Source of the DNA: Zoogloea sp. LCSB751 | GTDB lineage: Bacteria > Pseudomonadota > Gammaproteobacteria > Burkholderiales > Rhodocyclaceae | Length of the DNA stretch: 64,000 nucleotides | Assembly (NCBI RefSeq): GCF_002028455.1 | Contig: NZ_MWUM01000015.1 | Coordinates: forward strand, 1-64,000 | Direction of reading: 5' to 3' | Shown here: positions 41,864 through 51,826 of the stretch, piece after piece | Numbering within the stretch: the first letter of the stretch is position 1 | Layout: each line of letters starts with the position of its first letter | Made by a program: the position numbers and the translations under genes | The notes under the pieces: generated by a model | Databases searched by the model: none | What the model saw: the letters and a program-made list of their open reading frames with translations, nothing else | What the model was told of the DNA's origin: nothing

Positions 41864-44800
41864 ATGCCCGGCAAACTCAAACTGCGCGTCAGCGGCAGAA
41901 AGCAGGACAACGCGAACCTGTGGCTGACCCGCCAGGGGCGCACCGCCGATCTGTTCGCCGGCATCGAGGTTTCGGCCATCGAAATCGCCGGCAGCGCCCG
42001 TGGAACCGGCGACGATCTCGTTCAGGAGATTCCCGACGGCGCGCTGGTCGAAGTGGAACTGGAAGGCGGCCTGCGCTTCTGGACCGCCGCCGAAGACCTC
42101 CGCGCCCGCCTCAGCGCCCCCCAAACCGCCGATGCGCGCGGGCTCGACGACGACGAATCCTGGTCCCTTCCGACATCCATCGGCCTGCCCGGCGCCCAGC
42201 GCGGCTTCGCCGGCCAGCTGGCCCTCAAGGCGCTGCGCTGGCTGAACATCAAGCCCGATGACGCACTCCGCAACACCATCGTCGACAAGGTCCAGAACCG
42301 GACCATCCCGGTCGAAGGGGTGTTCCCCGTGCATGCCGACGGCACCCTCGGCCCGCGTCTCACCGCCCCGATCCCCGACGGCGGCCCGACCCTGCTGCTG
42401 CTGCACGGCACCGGGTCGAGCACGGCCGGCAGCTTCGGCCGCCTGTGGCAGGACCAGAAGGCGCGCTGGCAAACCCTGTGCGACTACTACGGCGACCGTA
42501 TCTACGCCCTCGAACACTGGACGCTGACCCGCAGCCCGATCGAGAACGCCCTCGACGCCGCCCGCCTGCTGCCGCAGAAAGGCCGCATCAGCTTCCTGTC
42601 CCACTCCCGCGGCGGCCTGGTCGGCGAACTGCTGTGCCTCGACCCGGACGGCTTCGACCTGACCGAAGCCCAGCAGGCCCTCGGCCCGCGCGCCTCCGAC
42701 GACGCCGATCAAGCCACCGCGATCAAGCGTCACCGCGACGCCCTCGGCAAGCTGGTGAACGAACTGCGCAGCCGCCCGGAGCTGAGCATCGAGCGCTTCG
42801 TGCGCGCGGCCTGCCCGGCCCGCGGCACCAGCCTGGCCGGCGACAAACTGGACCAGTGGGGCTCGCTGATGGTGCTGGCAGCCATCGGCCTGGAAATGAA
42901 GGCCAGCGAGAGCCGGGGCCTCTTCGAAGTACCGGAGCTGCTGCAGACCGGCCTTGATCTGGTCGCCGAAACGGTCGCCTCGGTGCTGGCCAGCCGCCGC
43001 CGCGCGGACCAGCTGCCCGGCCTGCAGGCCATGATGCCCGGCGCCGCGCTACTCGGCGTCATCAACGCCGCGCCGGCCCGCGGCGCGCTCTACGTGATCG
43101 CCGGCGACGCTGCGCCGGTGGAAGGCGACCGCCTGGCCGCGCTGCGCATCTGGCTGGCCGACCGCTTCTACGAGCGCGACCACGACCTGGTGGTCGATAC
43201 CCGCTCGATGCTCGACGGCGCCATCCGCCCGACGCCGGCCAGCGCCCCGCGCTGCCGGGTGCAATTCCGCAGCGGCGGCGACGTCAACCACTTCCGCTAC
43301 TTTCATAACGACGACAGTGCCGCCGCCGCGGTCGCCGCCTTGGTCTGCGCTCCCGAAGCAGACAAACTGTTCCGCGACTTCTACGGCGAATGGCCACTGC
43401 CCGACGTCACCGCCGAGCAGGCCCGCGGCCTGTTCGGCCCGCGCGCCCAGCCCGATCCCGCCAAGCCCCGCGGCACGGTGGTACTCGTCCCCGGCCTGTG
43501 CGGCAGCCAGCTGCTGGTGGACCAGAGTGAAGTCTGGGCCAGCATCCTGTCCCTGGCCGGCGGCGCCTTCAGCCGCAGGCTGCGCATCGACAACGATGTG
43601 CAACCAGGCCAACCCCTCGCCGACACCTACGTGCCCCTCGCCAACAGCCTGCGCCAGCGCGGCTACAAGGTGGACATGTACGGCTACGACTGGCGCAAGC
43701 CGCTGGCCACCTCGGTGGACGGGCTCGCCAAACGGATCAAGGACGCCATCGCCGCCATGGCCCCCGAGCGCAAGCCCGTGCACATCGTCGTCCACTCCAT
43801 GGGCGGCGTGCTGCTGCGCGCCACCTTCGCCGCCCATCCCGAGCTGTGGGACGCCTGGAACAACCACCCCGGCGACCCGCGGGTGCTGATGCTCGGTACG
43901 CCGAACCAGGGCTCCCACTCCATCACCCTGCTGCTCACCGGCCGCGACAGCTTCTTCCGCCAACTGGCCCTGCTGGACATTTCCCATTCCCAGGAAGAAC
44001 TGCTCGAAACCGCCGGCCAGTTCCCCGGCGTCATGGAGCTGCTGCCCTGGGCTGCCAGCGGCGACGACCAGCACATCCGCGATGCAGCCACCTGGGATGC
44101 ATTCAAGAAAGCCGATGCCCGGGCCAAATGGCCCTTGCCACCGGCTGCAGTACTGGGCCAGTCGGCCGCCGTATGGGAAGCCCTCGACAAGTCCGATCCG
44201 CTGCTCGCCAGCCCGCGCCTGGTGTACGTGGCGGGCCTGGCCGACCAGACCCCCGAGAAGACCGTCATCGACGCCGCCGGACGCTTCCAGATCCTTGCCA
44301 CCCCGGAAGGCGACGGCCGCGTGCCCTGGTCCACCGGCATCCCCGACAGCTGCCGCAAGGGCGGCCGGGTGTATTACGTACGCAGCGTGCACGGCGACAT
44401 GCCGAAGGCCACGGAAGCCCACGACGGCTACCTGGATCTGCTCGAGAAAGGCCGCAGCGACCGGCTGGCCACCCAGCCGCCGGTCTCCCGCGGCGCAGCC
44501 GCGCTGCAGCCCTGGCGCAGCGACGAAGCCGACGCGGTCCTCTACCCGAGCCGCGGCGAGCTGTTGGCCGCCGCCACCGGTGGCGCCATCCGCTCGGCCC
44601 GCAAGACAGCGCGAGGCAGCTACCGGACCGAAGTACGCGTCCTCCACGGCGATCTGATGTACGCCGAGTCGGCCGTGCTGGTCGGCCACACCTGGGGCGC
44701 CAACGCCCTCGAGTTCGCCGAAAAGCTCCTCGACCAGGCCCTCGGGGGACGCATGCAGAAGCGGCTCGATGCCGGCCTCCACGCTGGCGCCCTGGGCACC

Positions 44801-47416
44801 TTCTCGATCTACCGCAAGCGCCCGAACGAACGCTTCGCCAAGGGCGCCATCGTCATCGGCATCGGGCGCATCGGCCAGTTGTCGGCCGGCGAGCTCGCCC
44901 AGTCGGTGGCCAAAGCGGTCGCCACCTACGCCACCGAAGAGCTGGAAGCCGAGGAGCTGAAGGATTCCGCCGACCGGCAACAGCCCCTCAGCGTCGGCAT
45001 CAGCGCCCTGCTGATCGGCGCCGGCATCGGCGAGCTGAGCCTCGCCGACTCGGTGGCCGCCACCCTGCGCGGCCACCGGGATGCCCGCCAGCGCCTGGAA
45101 CGGGCCGGGCTGGCCGGCAAGCTGCGTCTCGACCGCCTGGATTTCATCGAAGTGCTGGAAGACCGCGCCATCAACGCGCTGCGCGCCGCCCAGGATTCGG
45201 TCAGCGTGGATCGCGCCCTGGCCCGCTCCTTCTTCGTGGATGCGGCAATCCGCCCCCACAAGGGCGGGCTCCGGCGCGCCAGCAGCGCTGTGGACGAGGG
45301 CAACTGGCAGCGCATCGCCATCAGCGCGGTGGGCAGCACCGACGACGGCGCGCCGCGCCTGATGTTCGACGTCTACGGCGAACTGGCCCGGGCCGAACGG
45401 ACCTACAACGCGGTGCCCTTCAAGGACATCGAACGCTTCACCCAGAGCCTGATCGGCACCACCACCGATCAGGAACAGGTCGGCCGAGCCCTGTTCGAAC
45501 TGCTGATCCCCAACTGGCTGAAGGACCTGGCCCCCGACCGCCGGCGCGTCCAGCTCATCGTGGACAAGACCGCCGCCGCCTACCCGTGGGAACTGCTGCG
45601 CGACCGGGCCACCGAGCACGACAGCGACAGCGGCCAGCCCCTGTCGGTGCGCAGCGGCCTGATCCGCCAGTTGTCCACCGGCCAGTTCAGCCTCAATGTC
45701 CGCCGCACGACCGAGTTCAAGGCGCTGGTTGTCGGCAACCCGGAGCTCGGCGCCTGGCACCGCTTCCTGCCCTCCCTGACCGGCGCCGAGCAGGAAGCCC
45801 AAAGCGTATGCGGCCTGCTCGACGGTTCCGGCATCGAGACCAGCCTGCACATCCAAGACGAAGCCCGGCAGATCCTCCTCGACCTGTTCAGCGGTGAGTG
45901 GCGCATGCTGCACCTGTCGGGCCACGGCGTGTACCAGCAGGACATCCCCGCCACCGACGGACTCCCCGCTGCCAGCAAAGCCACCGGCATGGTGATCGGC
46001 GGCGGCGATCTGCTCACGCCGGCTCACATCGCGCAGATGCGGGCCGTTCCCGACTTCGTCTTCATCAACTGCTGCAGCCTCGGCCGCATCGAGGAGAGGG
46101 CGAGCGGCGCCCCGTCGTCCGCCCGCCCCGGCAGCCCGGGGCTGGCCGCCAACCTGGCGACCCAGCTCATCGAAATCGGCGTGCGCTGCGTCGTCGCCGC
46201 CGGCTGGGAGGTGCTGGACGACGCGGCTCAGCTGTTCGCCGAGACCTTCTACGAACACTTCCTGGACGGCACCAACTTCGGTGATTCGGTGCTGGCCGCC
46301 CGCGGCGCCACCTTTGACGCCTACGGCAGCTCCAACACCTGGGGTGCCTATCAGTGCTACGGCGATCCGGGCTTCGTGCTGCCGCGCCCGGTCCGCGGCG
46401 TCAAGCCGAAGACCAAAACCGCCCCCCGCTACGACCACTATCTGGCCGCCTCGGAAGTCCTGTGCGAGCTGGAGCGCCTCACCCAGCGTGCCAGCCACGC
46501 CCTCGATCTGGACAAGGATGCCGCAGCCTACGCCGAGCGCCACGCCAAGGCCCTGCAGGCCCTGTGCGAACGCCAAGGCTGGATCAAGCAGGGCAAGATC
46601 CTGGAGGCCTTCGGCGCCCTCAAGGCCGAATACAACCGCCACGACGAGGCCATCGACTTCTACCGGCGCGCCCTCGCCGCCACCGACGCCAGCACGTCGC
46701 GCAAGGCCGAGGAGCAGCTCGCCAACATGCTGACCCGACGGGCAAAAGTTCTGGCCGATGACAAGCAGACCGCCGCTGCCCTGTCCCTCCTCGACGAGGC
46801 GGCTGCCATCCTTGCCGTCGACAGCCGCTATCGCCCCGCCAGCGCCGAACGGCTCAGTCTGCAGGCCGCGGCAGACAAGCGCCGCTTGGCCTGCCAGCTG
46901 CAAATTGACGACAAGGCCGCCGCCATCAAGGCACTCGAAAGCATGCAGGACGCCTACAAGCGCGCCACCGCGCAGGCGCGCCAGGAAGGCTGCGACGTCC
47001 ACTACCCGGCCCTCAACGCCGCCAACGACAGCGCCCTGCTCGGACTCACCGCCGGCTTTCCGGACGGGGAGCCAGCCGCCACGCGGACCCTGCTCAAGTC
47101 GCTGCGCGAACAGCCCGCTGCCCCCACCAAGGACTTCTGGGCGCGAGCCAGTCAGGTCGACCTGCAACTGGCCGATGGATTGCTCGAACTTGCCGCTGGC
47201 GGGCGCAGCGGCGCCAAACGGCTCGGCGAAGCCAAGACCGCCTACGCCGCACTGGTCAGCAGCGGTGCCACACCGCGGGAACGGGAATCCGTCGCCTCCA
47301 CCATCGACATCCTGCTGCAAACCCTGCAGAAGCTCGATGCGGCGGCCGGGCGGGAGCAGGCCGTGACGGACGCCATCGCCGTGCTGGGCGAGATCCAGGC
47401 CGCGCTATCCACCTGA
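41864..47416 (+). CDS. Giant double alpha/beta-hydrolase + CHAT protease fusion
   Basis: A 1850-residue cytosolic protein with no signal or membrane helix. Order: an N-terminal beta domain; hydrolase 1 with oxyanion loop HGTGSS (181-186) and nucleophile S248 in HSRGG; hydrolase 2, LCAT/lipase-like, with GTVVLVPGLCGS (537-548) and S645 in HSMGG; a ~250-residue region (about 880-1130) that may resemble the M17 aminopeptidase N-terminal fold; a caspase-like CHAT protease with His1354 (LHLSGHG) and Cys1403/1404 (FINCC); and a helical TPR-like tail from about 1480. CHAT proteases act as activated effectors, for example in Craspase. GGGGGAGG precedes the ATG. It is a stand-alone gene with host-like codon use. 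Confidence 0.85.
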   Translation: MPGKLKLRVSGRKQDNANLWLTRQGRTADLFAGIEVSAIEIAGSARGTGDDLVQEIPDGALVEVELEGGLRFWTAAEDLRARLSAPQTADARGLDDDESWSLPTSIGLPGAQRGFAGQLALKALRWLNIKPDDALRNTIVDKVQNRTIPVEGVFPVHADGTLGPRLTAPIPDGGPTLLLLHGTGSSTAGSFGRLWQDQKARWQTLCDYYGDRIYALEHWTLTRSPIENALDAARLLPQKGRISFLSHSRGGLVGELLCLDPDGFDLTEAQQALGPRASDDADQATAIKRHRDALGKLVNELRSRPELSIERFVRAACPARGTSLAGDKLDQWGSLMVLAAIGLEMKASESRGLFEVPELLQTGLDLVAETVASVLASRRRADQLPGLQAMMPGAALLGVINAAPARGALYVIAGDAAPVEGDRLAALRIWLADRFYERDHDLVVDTRSMLDGAIRPTPASAPRCRVQFRSGGDVNHFRYFHNDDSAAAAVAALVCAPEADKLFRDFYGEWPLPDVTAEQARGLFGPRAQPDPAKPRGTVVLVPGLCGSQLLVDQSEVWASILSLAGGAFSRRLRIDNDVQPGQPLADTYVPLANSLRQRGYKVDMYGYDWRKPLATSVDGLAKRIKDAIAAMAPERKPVHIVVHSMGGVLLRATFAAHPELWDAWNNHPGDPRVLMLGTPNQGSHSITLLLTGRDSFFRQLALLDISHSQEELLETAGQFPGVMELLPWAASGDDQHIRDAATWDAFKKADARAKWPLPPAAVLGQSAAVWEALDKSDPLLASPRLVYVAGLADQTPEKTVIDAAGRFQILATPEGDGRVPWSTGIPDSCRKGGRVYYVRSVHGDMPKATEAHDGYLDLLEKGRSDRLATQPPVSRGAAALQPWRSDEADAVLYPSRGELLAAATGGAIRSARKTARGSYRTEVRVLHGDLMYAESAVLVGHTWGANALEFAEKLLDQALGGRMQKRLDAGLHAGALGTFSIYRKRPNERFAKGAIVIGIGRIGQLSAGELAQSVAKAVATYATEELEAEELKDSADRQQPLSVGISALLIGAGIGELSLADSVAATLRGHRDARQRLERAGLAGKLRLDRLDFIEVLEDRAINALRAAQDSVSVDRALARSFFVDAAIRPHKGGLRRASSAVDEGNWQRIAISAVGSTDDGAPRLMFDVYGELARAERTYNAVPFKDIERFTQSLIGTTTDQEQVGRALFELLIPNWLKDLAPDRRRVQLIVDKTAAAYPWELLRDRATEHDSDSGQPLSVRSGLIRQLSTGQFSLNVRRTTEFKALVVGNPELGAWHRFLPSLTGAEQEAQSVCGLLDGSGIETSLHIQDEARQILLDLFSGEWRMLHLSGHGVYQQDIPATDGLPAASKATGMVIGGGDLLTPAHIAQMRAVPDFVFINCCSLGRIEERASGAPSSARPGSPGLAANLATQLIEIGVRCVVAAGWEVLDDAAQLFAETFYEHFLDGTNFGDSVLAARGATFDAYGSSNTWGAYQCYGDPGFVLPRPVRGVKPKTKTAPRYDHYLAASEVLCELERLTQRASHALDLDKDAAAYAERHAKALQALCERQGWIKQGKILEAFGALKAEYNRHDEAIDFYRRALAATDASTSRKAEEQLANMLTRRAKVLADDKQTAAALSLLDEAAAILAVDSRYRPASAERLSLQAAADKRRLACQLQIDDKAAAIKALESMQDAYKRATAQARQEGCDVHYPALNAANDSALLGLTAGFPDGEPAATRTLLKSLREQPAAPTKDFWARASQVDLQLADGLLELAAGGRSGAKRLGEAKTAYAALVSSGATPRERESVASTIDILLQTLQKLDAAAGREQAVTDAIAVLGEIQAALST

Positions 47417-47572
47417 ATTCTCATCATGGCGGGCGCCCAGCGTCCGGCACCCGCCCGTCCTAAGATCAATTTTGAATAAGGTTTGAAGAATAAGATTTCA
47501 AGAAAATAATCGTTCTGCTTGGATATGCGCATTTGGCAAACTTTCTGCTTCAAATTGCACAGAAAGTTCGCC

Positions 47573-48595
47573 ATGAAAGTTCGTTTTGCCCTCAAGACTG
47601 TCATCGCAGCCATCGCGCTCGCCGGAACCGTGGGCGCGGCCTTCGCTGAACAGCTCAAGGTCGGCTATCTGCCGGCCACCGGGCACGCCAAATTCTTCGT
47701 CGCCAAGGAGCAAGGCCTGTTCGCCAAGGAAGGGCTGGATGTCGAACTGGCCGAGTTTCAGAATTCCGCCGACGGCCTCAACGCCATCATCGCAGGCAAG
47801 CTGGACACCGGGGCCTTTGGCACCACCGGGCCGATTGCCCACCTGTCGAAAGGCACCAAGCTCAAGATCATCGGTGGCGTCATGGGTGGCGACGCAGCCC
47901 TCGTCGCCAGCGCGGCCAATGCCGGCAAGATCAAGGGGATCGCCGACCTGAAGGGCAAGAAGGTCGCAACGGTCCGCATGGCGTCCGGCGACGCAGTGCT
48001 CCGCGGCGCGCTGAAGGACAAGGGTCTCAACTGGAAGACCGACCTGCAGATCTTCGAACTGAAGAACCCGTCGGCGGTGATCGAAGCCGTCAAGTCCGGC
48101 CAGGTTGATGTCGGCCTCGTGTGGGGCCCGCACGACCTGCGTGCCGAAGACCAGGGGCTCAAAGTCGTCATCCATTCCACCGACCTGCAACGCGGCCATC
48201 CTTGCTGCCGCCTGGTGATCACCGAGGCCAGCGCGAAGAACCCGGCCACCTGGGAGAAATTCCTGCGCGCCATGCTGAAGGCCGAGCGCTTCGCGGCGGA
48301 GAACAAGAAGGAGACGATCGAGTCGATCGCCAAGTACGTCAAGCTCGACCAGCAACTGCTGTGGCGTGGCTATTACTCCGAGTATCTCGATCAGTCCACC
48401 GATCCGGATGCCAAGGGCGTCAAGCACTTTGCCGAGGTCATGACAAACAGTGAGTTCATCACCAAGGCGCCGGATCTCTCCGCCGGCATCGATGCCAGCC
48501 TGTATGAAAAGGTTCTCAACCAGCTCGTCAAGGAGAACCCCAACGACGCCTACTGGAAGAAACTGCAGAAAGACTTCAAGCGGAAGAATGCCTGA
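47573..48595 (+). CDS. ABC transporter substrate-binding protein (SsuA/TauA type)
   Basis: A 340-residue periplasmic protein. The signal peptide MKVRFALKTVIAAIALAGTV is cleaved after AFA; a NMT1/SsuA-like fold follows (KVGYLPATGHAKFFVAKEQG; GAFGTTGPIAHLSKG). A Cys pair occurs in RGHPCCRLVI. Relatives bind sulfonates, taurine, nitrate or aromatic acids; the actual ligand is unknown. The stop and the next ATG share a base (TGATG). It is the first gene of the long operon; the 156 bp upstream are AT-rich and should carry its promoter. Confidence 0.85.
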   Translation: MKVRFALKTVIAAIALAGTVGAAFAEQLKVGYLPATGHAKFFVAKEQGLFAKEGLDVELAEFQNSADGLNAIIAGKLDTGAFGTTGPIAHLSKGTKLKIIGGVMGGDAALVASAANAGKIKGIADLKGKKVATVRMASGDAVLRGALKDKGLNWKTDLQIFELKNPSAVIEAVKSGQVDVGLVWGPHDLRAEDQGLKVVIHSTDLQRGHPCCRLVITEASAKNPATWEKFLRAMLKAERFAAENKKETIESIAKYVKLDQQLLWRGYYSEYLDQSTDPDAKGVKHFAEVMTNSEFITKAPDLSAGIDASLYEKVLNQLVKENPNDAYWKKLQKDFKRKNA

Positions 48596-49383
48596 TGGCT
48601 GCTGAGTTAAGGCTGGAAGGCGTCGACTTTTCCTACGAGGATGCGACGCCGATCCTCGAAAAAATCGACCTCGCTGTCCCGGCGGGGCAGTTCGTCTGCC
48701 TGCTGGGCTCCAGCGGCTCCGGCAAATCCACGCTCTTGCGGCTACTGGCCGGGCTGCAGTTTCCCCGCCACGGCCGGCTGAGCTGGAACGGCCAGCCCAT
48801 CACCGGCCCGAGCCTCGAGCGCGGCGTCGTGTTTCAGGACTACGCTCTGTTTCCGTGGATGTCGGTGGTGGACAACATCGCTATCGCCATCGGCAAGGCT
48901 CAGCCCAAGGCCCGCAAAGCCGAGCGGCGGGAACAGGCCGAAGCGTGCCTCGTGAAGGTCGGGCTGGAGAACGCCATCGGACAGTATCCCTTCGAGCTGT
49001 CCGGCGGCATGCGCCAGCGCGCCGCCATTGCCCGCGCACTGGCCTTGTGCTCGCCGGTGCTGCTGATGGACGAGCCCTTCGGGGCACTCGATCCCACCAA
49101 TCGGGCCCGCCTGCAGGATCTGTTGCTCGAAATCTGGGAAACGGAGGTGCCGCGGAAAACCATCGTCTTCGTCACCCACGACATCGACGAGGCGCTCTAC
49201 CTCGGCGACCGCATCGTCGTTCTCGGCTCCACGCCCGGCCGCTTGATTGCCGATCTGCCAGTCGGCTTTCCGCGCCACCGCGAGCGGCGAGCCCTGTTCG
49301 ACAGCGCGGAGTTCCACGCCCTGCGCGAATCCATTGCCGAGACCCTCGCCGCAGACACGCTGCGCCAGCTGGTCGCCGCCTAA
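48595..49383 (+). CDS. ABC transporter ATPase (SsuB/TauB type)
   Basis: A 262-residue nucleotide-binding subunit: Walker A GSSGSGKST (38-46), Q-loop VVFQDYALFPW, signature LSGGMRQR, Walker B VLLMDEPFGALD and switch His in FVTHDIDEALYL. It powers import with the permease 12 nt downstream. Confidence 0.93.
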   Translation: MAAELRLEGVDFSYEDATPILEKIDLAVPAGQFVCLLGSSGSGKSTLLRLLAGLQFPRHGRLSWNGQPITGPSLERGVVFQDYALFPWMSVVDNIAIAIGKAQPKARKAERREQAEACLVKVGLENAIGQYPFELSGGMRQRAAIARALALCSPVLLMDEPFGALDPTNRARLQDLLLEIWETEVPRKTIVFVTHDIDEALYLGDRIVVLGSTPGRLIADLPVGFPRHRERRALFDSAEFHALRESIAETLAADTLRQLVAA

Positions 49384-49395
49384 AGGAATCAACAC

Positions 49396-50253
49396 ATGTC
49401 AGAAACGCTCACCGCCCCGCCGCGGGGGACGCCTGTTGCCGGCGTTCCCGGTGATCGGCAGCCCAAACGCACGGCATCCGCGCCACACCAGGCCGCATCC
49501 GTTTCGTCCGCGCTGCTGGCCATCCTGCAAGGCTCCATCGTGTGGATCGTCCTGCTGGCCCTGTGGTTTGTCGCCGCCAAGTACTTCCCGCTCGGCGACA
49601 ACCCCTTGATTCCCAGCCCTCAGCGTACCGCCCTGGCGCTGCAGGAGTCTCTTCCAGAGTTGTGGGAAGGCACGCTGTCGTCCTTCTCGATCCTGATCCC
49701 CGGCCTGCTGCTTGCCACCTTGCTGGGCATCGTTTCCGGCATTTACGTCGGCTCGTCCCCGCTCCTGCAGCGGATCTTCTTTCCGTTCGCACGTGTTGCC
49801 GCACCGGTGCCGCCGACCGTCTATGTACCCTACGCGATTGCCGTGCTGCCCACCTTCAAGCTGTCGGCGATCTTCGTGGTGTTCATCGGAGCCTTTTGGC
49901 CGATTTTCCAGAACACGGCCGCCGGCGCCCACGCGCTCGAAAGCCGTTATCGGGACAACGCCAGGATCCTTGGCTTGAACAGCCACGAGTTCCACTGGAA
50001 GGTCGTCTTCCCCGCGGCGCTGCCGCATATCTTCTCCGGCATGGCCGTGGGCTTGGGATTCGCTTTCATCCTGCTCACCGTCGCCGAGCTGTTCGGTGCC
50101 AACGCCGGCCTCGGACGCTTCGTCCAGTATTACGCCGACTTCGCCGACTACCCGAAGATGGTCGCCGGCATCCTCTACACCGGCGTCGTTACCTACCTCG
50201 CGATGAGCGGCCTCGAGGCCATCAAGCGCCGGGCGCTGTTCTGGCACCGCTGA
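49396..50253 (+). CDS. ABC transporter permease (SsuC/TauC type)
   Basis: A 285-residue inner-membrane protein with a ~35-residue proline-rich cytoplasmic N-terminus and six hydrophobic helices. The BPD transport EAA-like loop is SRYRDNARILGLNSHEFHWK, contacting the ATPase. It completes the importer together with the two preceding genes. Confidence 0.92.
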   Translation: MSETLTAPPRGTPVAGVPGDRQPKRTASAPHQAASVSSALLAILQGSIVWIVLLALWFVAAKYFPLGDNPLIPSPQRTALALQESLPELWEGTLSSFSILIPGLLLATLLGIVSGIYVGSSPLLQRIFFPFARVAAPVPPTVYVPYAIAVLPTFKLSAIFVVFIGAFWPIFQNTAAGAHALESRYRDNARILGLNSHEFHWKVVFPAALPHIFSGMAVGLGFAFILLTVAELFGANAGLGRFVQYYADFADYPKMVAGILYTGVVTYLAMSGLEAIKRRALFWHR

Positions 50254-50265
50254 CTGGAGAACCCC

Positions 50266-50820
50266 ATGAAATTCCACCTTCCCTCTTCGATGGCCGCCCT
50301 GCTCCTGGCCGGCCTGGCGGCAAGCGGCACGGCCAGCGCGGCCTTGTTCGAACGCTCCACCAACGACCTGCAAACAGAGGTCCGCTCCGCTGCCGCCAAT
50401 GGGCGCCAACTCGCCGTTCTGCTGACCATGCCTGACTGCCCTGGCTGCCGGGAAATGGAGAAAAAAGTCTTTCACAACGCCGCGCTCGAGAAAACCTTCG
50501 CAGCGCAATTCGCCAGTGCCCGTGTGGACATCACCCAGGAAAGCAGCCTGATCGAACCATCCGGCAAGACATCGTCCCCCGCCCAGTGGGCCACCCGCCT
50601 GCACGCCGTCGGCACGCCGTCCTTTGTCTTTCTGGATAAACAAGGGCAGGTCTTGTATCGCTACACCGGCGCGCTCACCGCCAAGGATTTCCGCCAGCTG
50701 ACCAAGTACGTCGCCGGTGGGCACTACGAACACCATCCGTTCCAGCCTTCCGCATCCGGGCGAGCCTCCCCCGCCGCGCAGACAAGCGAACTCCATACTG
50801 GATCGGCCCATCAACACTAA
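50266..50820 (+). CDS. Secreted thioredoxin-like protein
   Basis: A 184-residue protein with a signal peptide (MKFHLPSSMAALLLAGLAAS, cleaved around ASA) and a thioredoxin fold with active site C58-P-G-C61. The cis-Pro segment is VGTPSFVF. The ~35-residue tail is rich in His and Ser (HYEHHPFQ and a final HQH), possibly metal-binding. It resembles SoxW/DsbE-type periplasmic reductants. Placement after an importer and before CoA enzymes suggests reduction of a disulfide or metal-bound substrate before uptake (inference). Confidence 0.8.
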   Translation: MKFHLPSSMAALLLAGLAASGTASAALFERSTNDLQTEVRSAAANGRQLAVLLTMPDCPGCREMEKKVFHNAALEKTFAAQFASARVDITQESSLIEPSGKTSSPAQWATRLHAVGTPSFVFLDKQGQVLYRYTGALTAKDFRQLTKYVAGGHYEHHPFQPSASGRASPAAQTSELHTGSAHQH

Positions 50821-50833
50821 CCGGATCAAGCAA

Positions 50834-51826
50834 ATGTCACGCAACAAGATACTGTCGCTGGCCGAGGCCGTTAAACGCTACAGCTGGGACGGCATGCAAT
50901 ACGCCAGTGGCGCAGCCCTGCCGGTCGGTTCCGACGCCGTCGTCTTCGGGCGGGAACTGCTGCGCCAACAGCGCCGCAATCTGCACGCACTGTTTCACTG
51001 CAATACGCAGCAATTGAACCTGCTAGCGGCCGCCGGTGCGGTCGATAAGGCTGAATGCGGCTTCTCAGGCCTGGAAGTATTCGGGTTCGCCAATGGCCTG
51101 CGCCGCGCCGTGGAATCCGGGCAACTGGCGCTGGAAGACTACTCCAACCTGTCGTTCAACCTGCGCCTGCTGGCCGGCGCGATGAACTGGCCCTTTGCCC
51201 CGGCGACGGTCAATATTGGCTCAGACATTCAGTGGCGCAGCGCCTTCGCGCCCGACGAACAACCCGCAAAGCACAAGATCCCCACCGTCACCGATCCCTT
51301 CAGCGGTCGTGAAGTGGGCGCTCTCAGCCCCCTGCAGCCGGACGTGGCCGCCATCCATGTCTCGCTGGCCGACCCACTCGGCAACGCCATCATGCTCGGG
51401 ACCGAATGGAGCCGTTTCGAACTGTCCCGTGCCGCCAAGAAGGTCGTGCTGATCGCCGATGCCATCGTCGATACCGCTTGCATGCGCCAGTTCCCGAACC
51501 TGGTCCGCATTCCCGACATCATCGTCGAGGCGGTTGTTTACTGGCCGCTCGCCGCCTGGCCGCAATCCTCGCCCGGCTTCTACGACGTGGACGAAGCGCA
51601 CATGAAGGCAATGAACAAGGCCCTGGCAAGTGCCGAAGGCACCGCCGAGTACATCAGCCGCTACGTCGAGGGCTACAGCGATATCGACAGCTACCTCGAC
51701 ATGATCGGCCGCGACACCGTCGAGCAGCTGTCGCAAACCGAAACCGCCTTCCTGCTCGATCCATTCCGCAAGTGGATCATGACCCCGGACGAAATCGCCG
51801 CCCTCAGCGCAGGAGAGAACTCATGA
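50834..51826 (+). CDS. CoA-transferase (glutaconate type) subunit A
   Basis: A 330-residue alpha subunit of a class I CoA-transferase. It has the family fold with FGRELLRQQRRNLHALFHCN near residue 38, AVDKAECGFSGLEVFGFA, FSGREVGALSPLQPDVAAIH and NAIMLGTEWSRFELSRAAKK. With subunit B it would activate a carboxylic acid by transfer of CoA, or act as an IpdAB-like hydrolase. It overlaps subunit B by 4 nt (ATGA). The ribosome site is weak. Confidence 0.82.
   Translation: MSRNKILSLAEAVKRYSWDGMQYASGAALPVGSDAVVFGRELLRQQRRNLHALFHCNTQQLNLLAAAGAVDKAECGFSGLEVFGFANGLRRAVESGQLALEDYSNLSFNLRLLAGAMNWPFAPATVNIGSDIQWRSAFAPDEQPAKHKIPTVTDPFSGREVGALSPLQPDVAAIHVSLADPLGNAIMLGTEWSRFELSRAAKKVVLIADAIVDTACMRQFPNLVRIPDIIVEAVVYWPLAAWPQSSPGFYDVDEAHMKAMNKALASAEGTAEYISRYVEGYSDIDSYLDMIGRDTVEQLSQTETAFLLDPFRKWIMTPDEIAALSAGENS

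Noticed and set aside
43049-47320. 1423-codon open frame on the minus strand
   Set aside because: It is the antisense shadow of the CHAT fusion gene. In GC-rich DNA with strong third-position bias the opposite strand stays open; the translation is Gly/Ala/Val-rich with no recognisable domain and no ribosome site.
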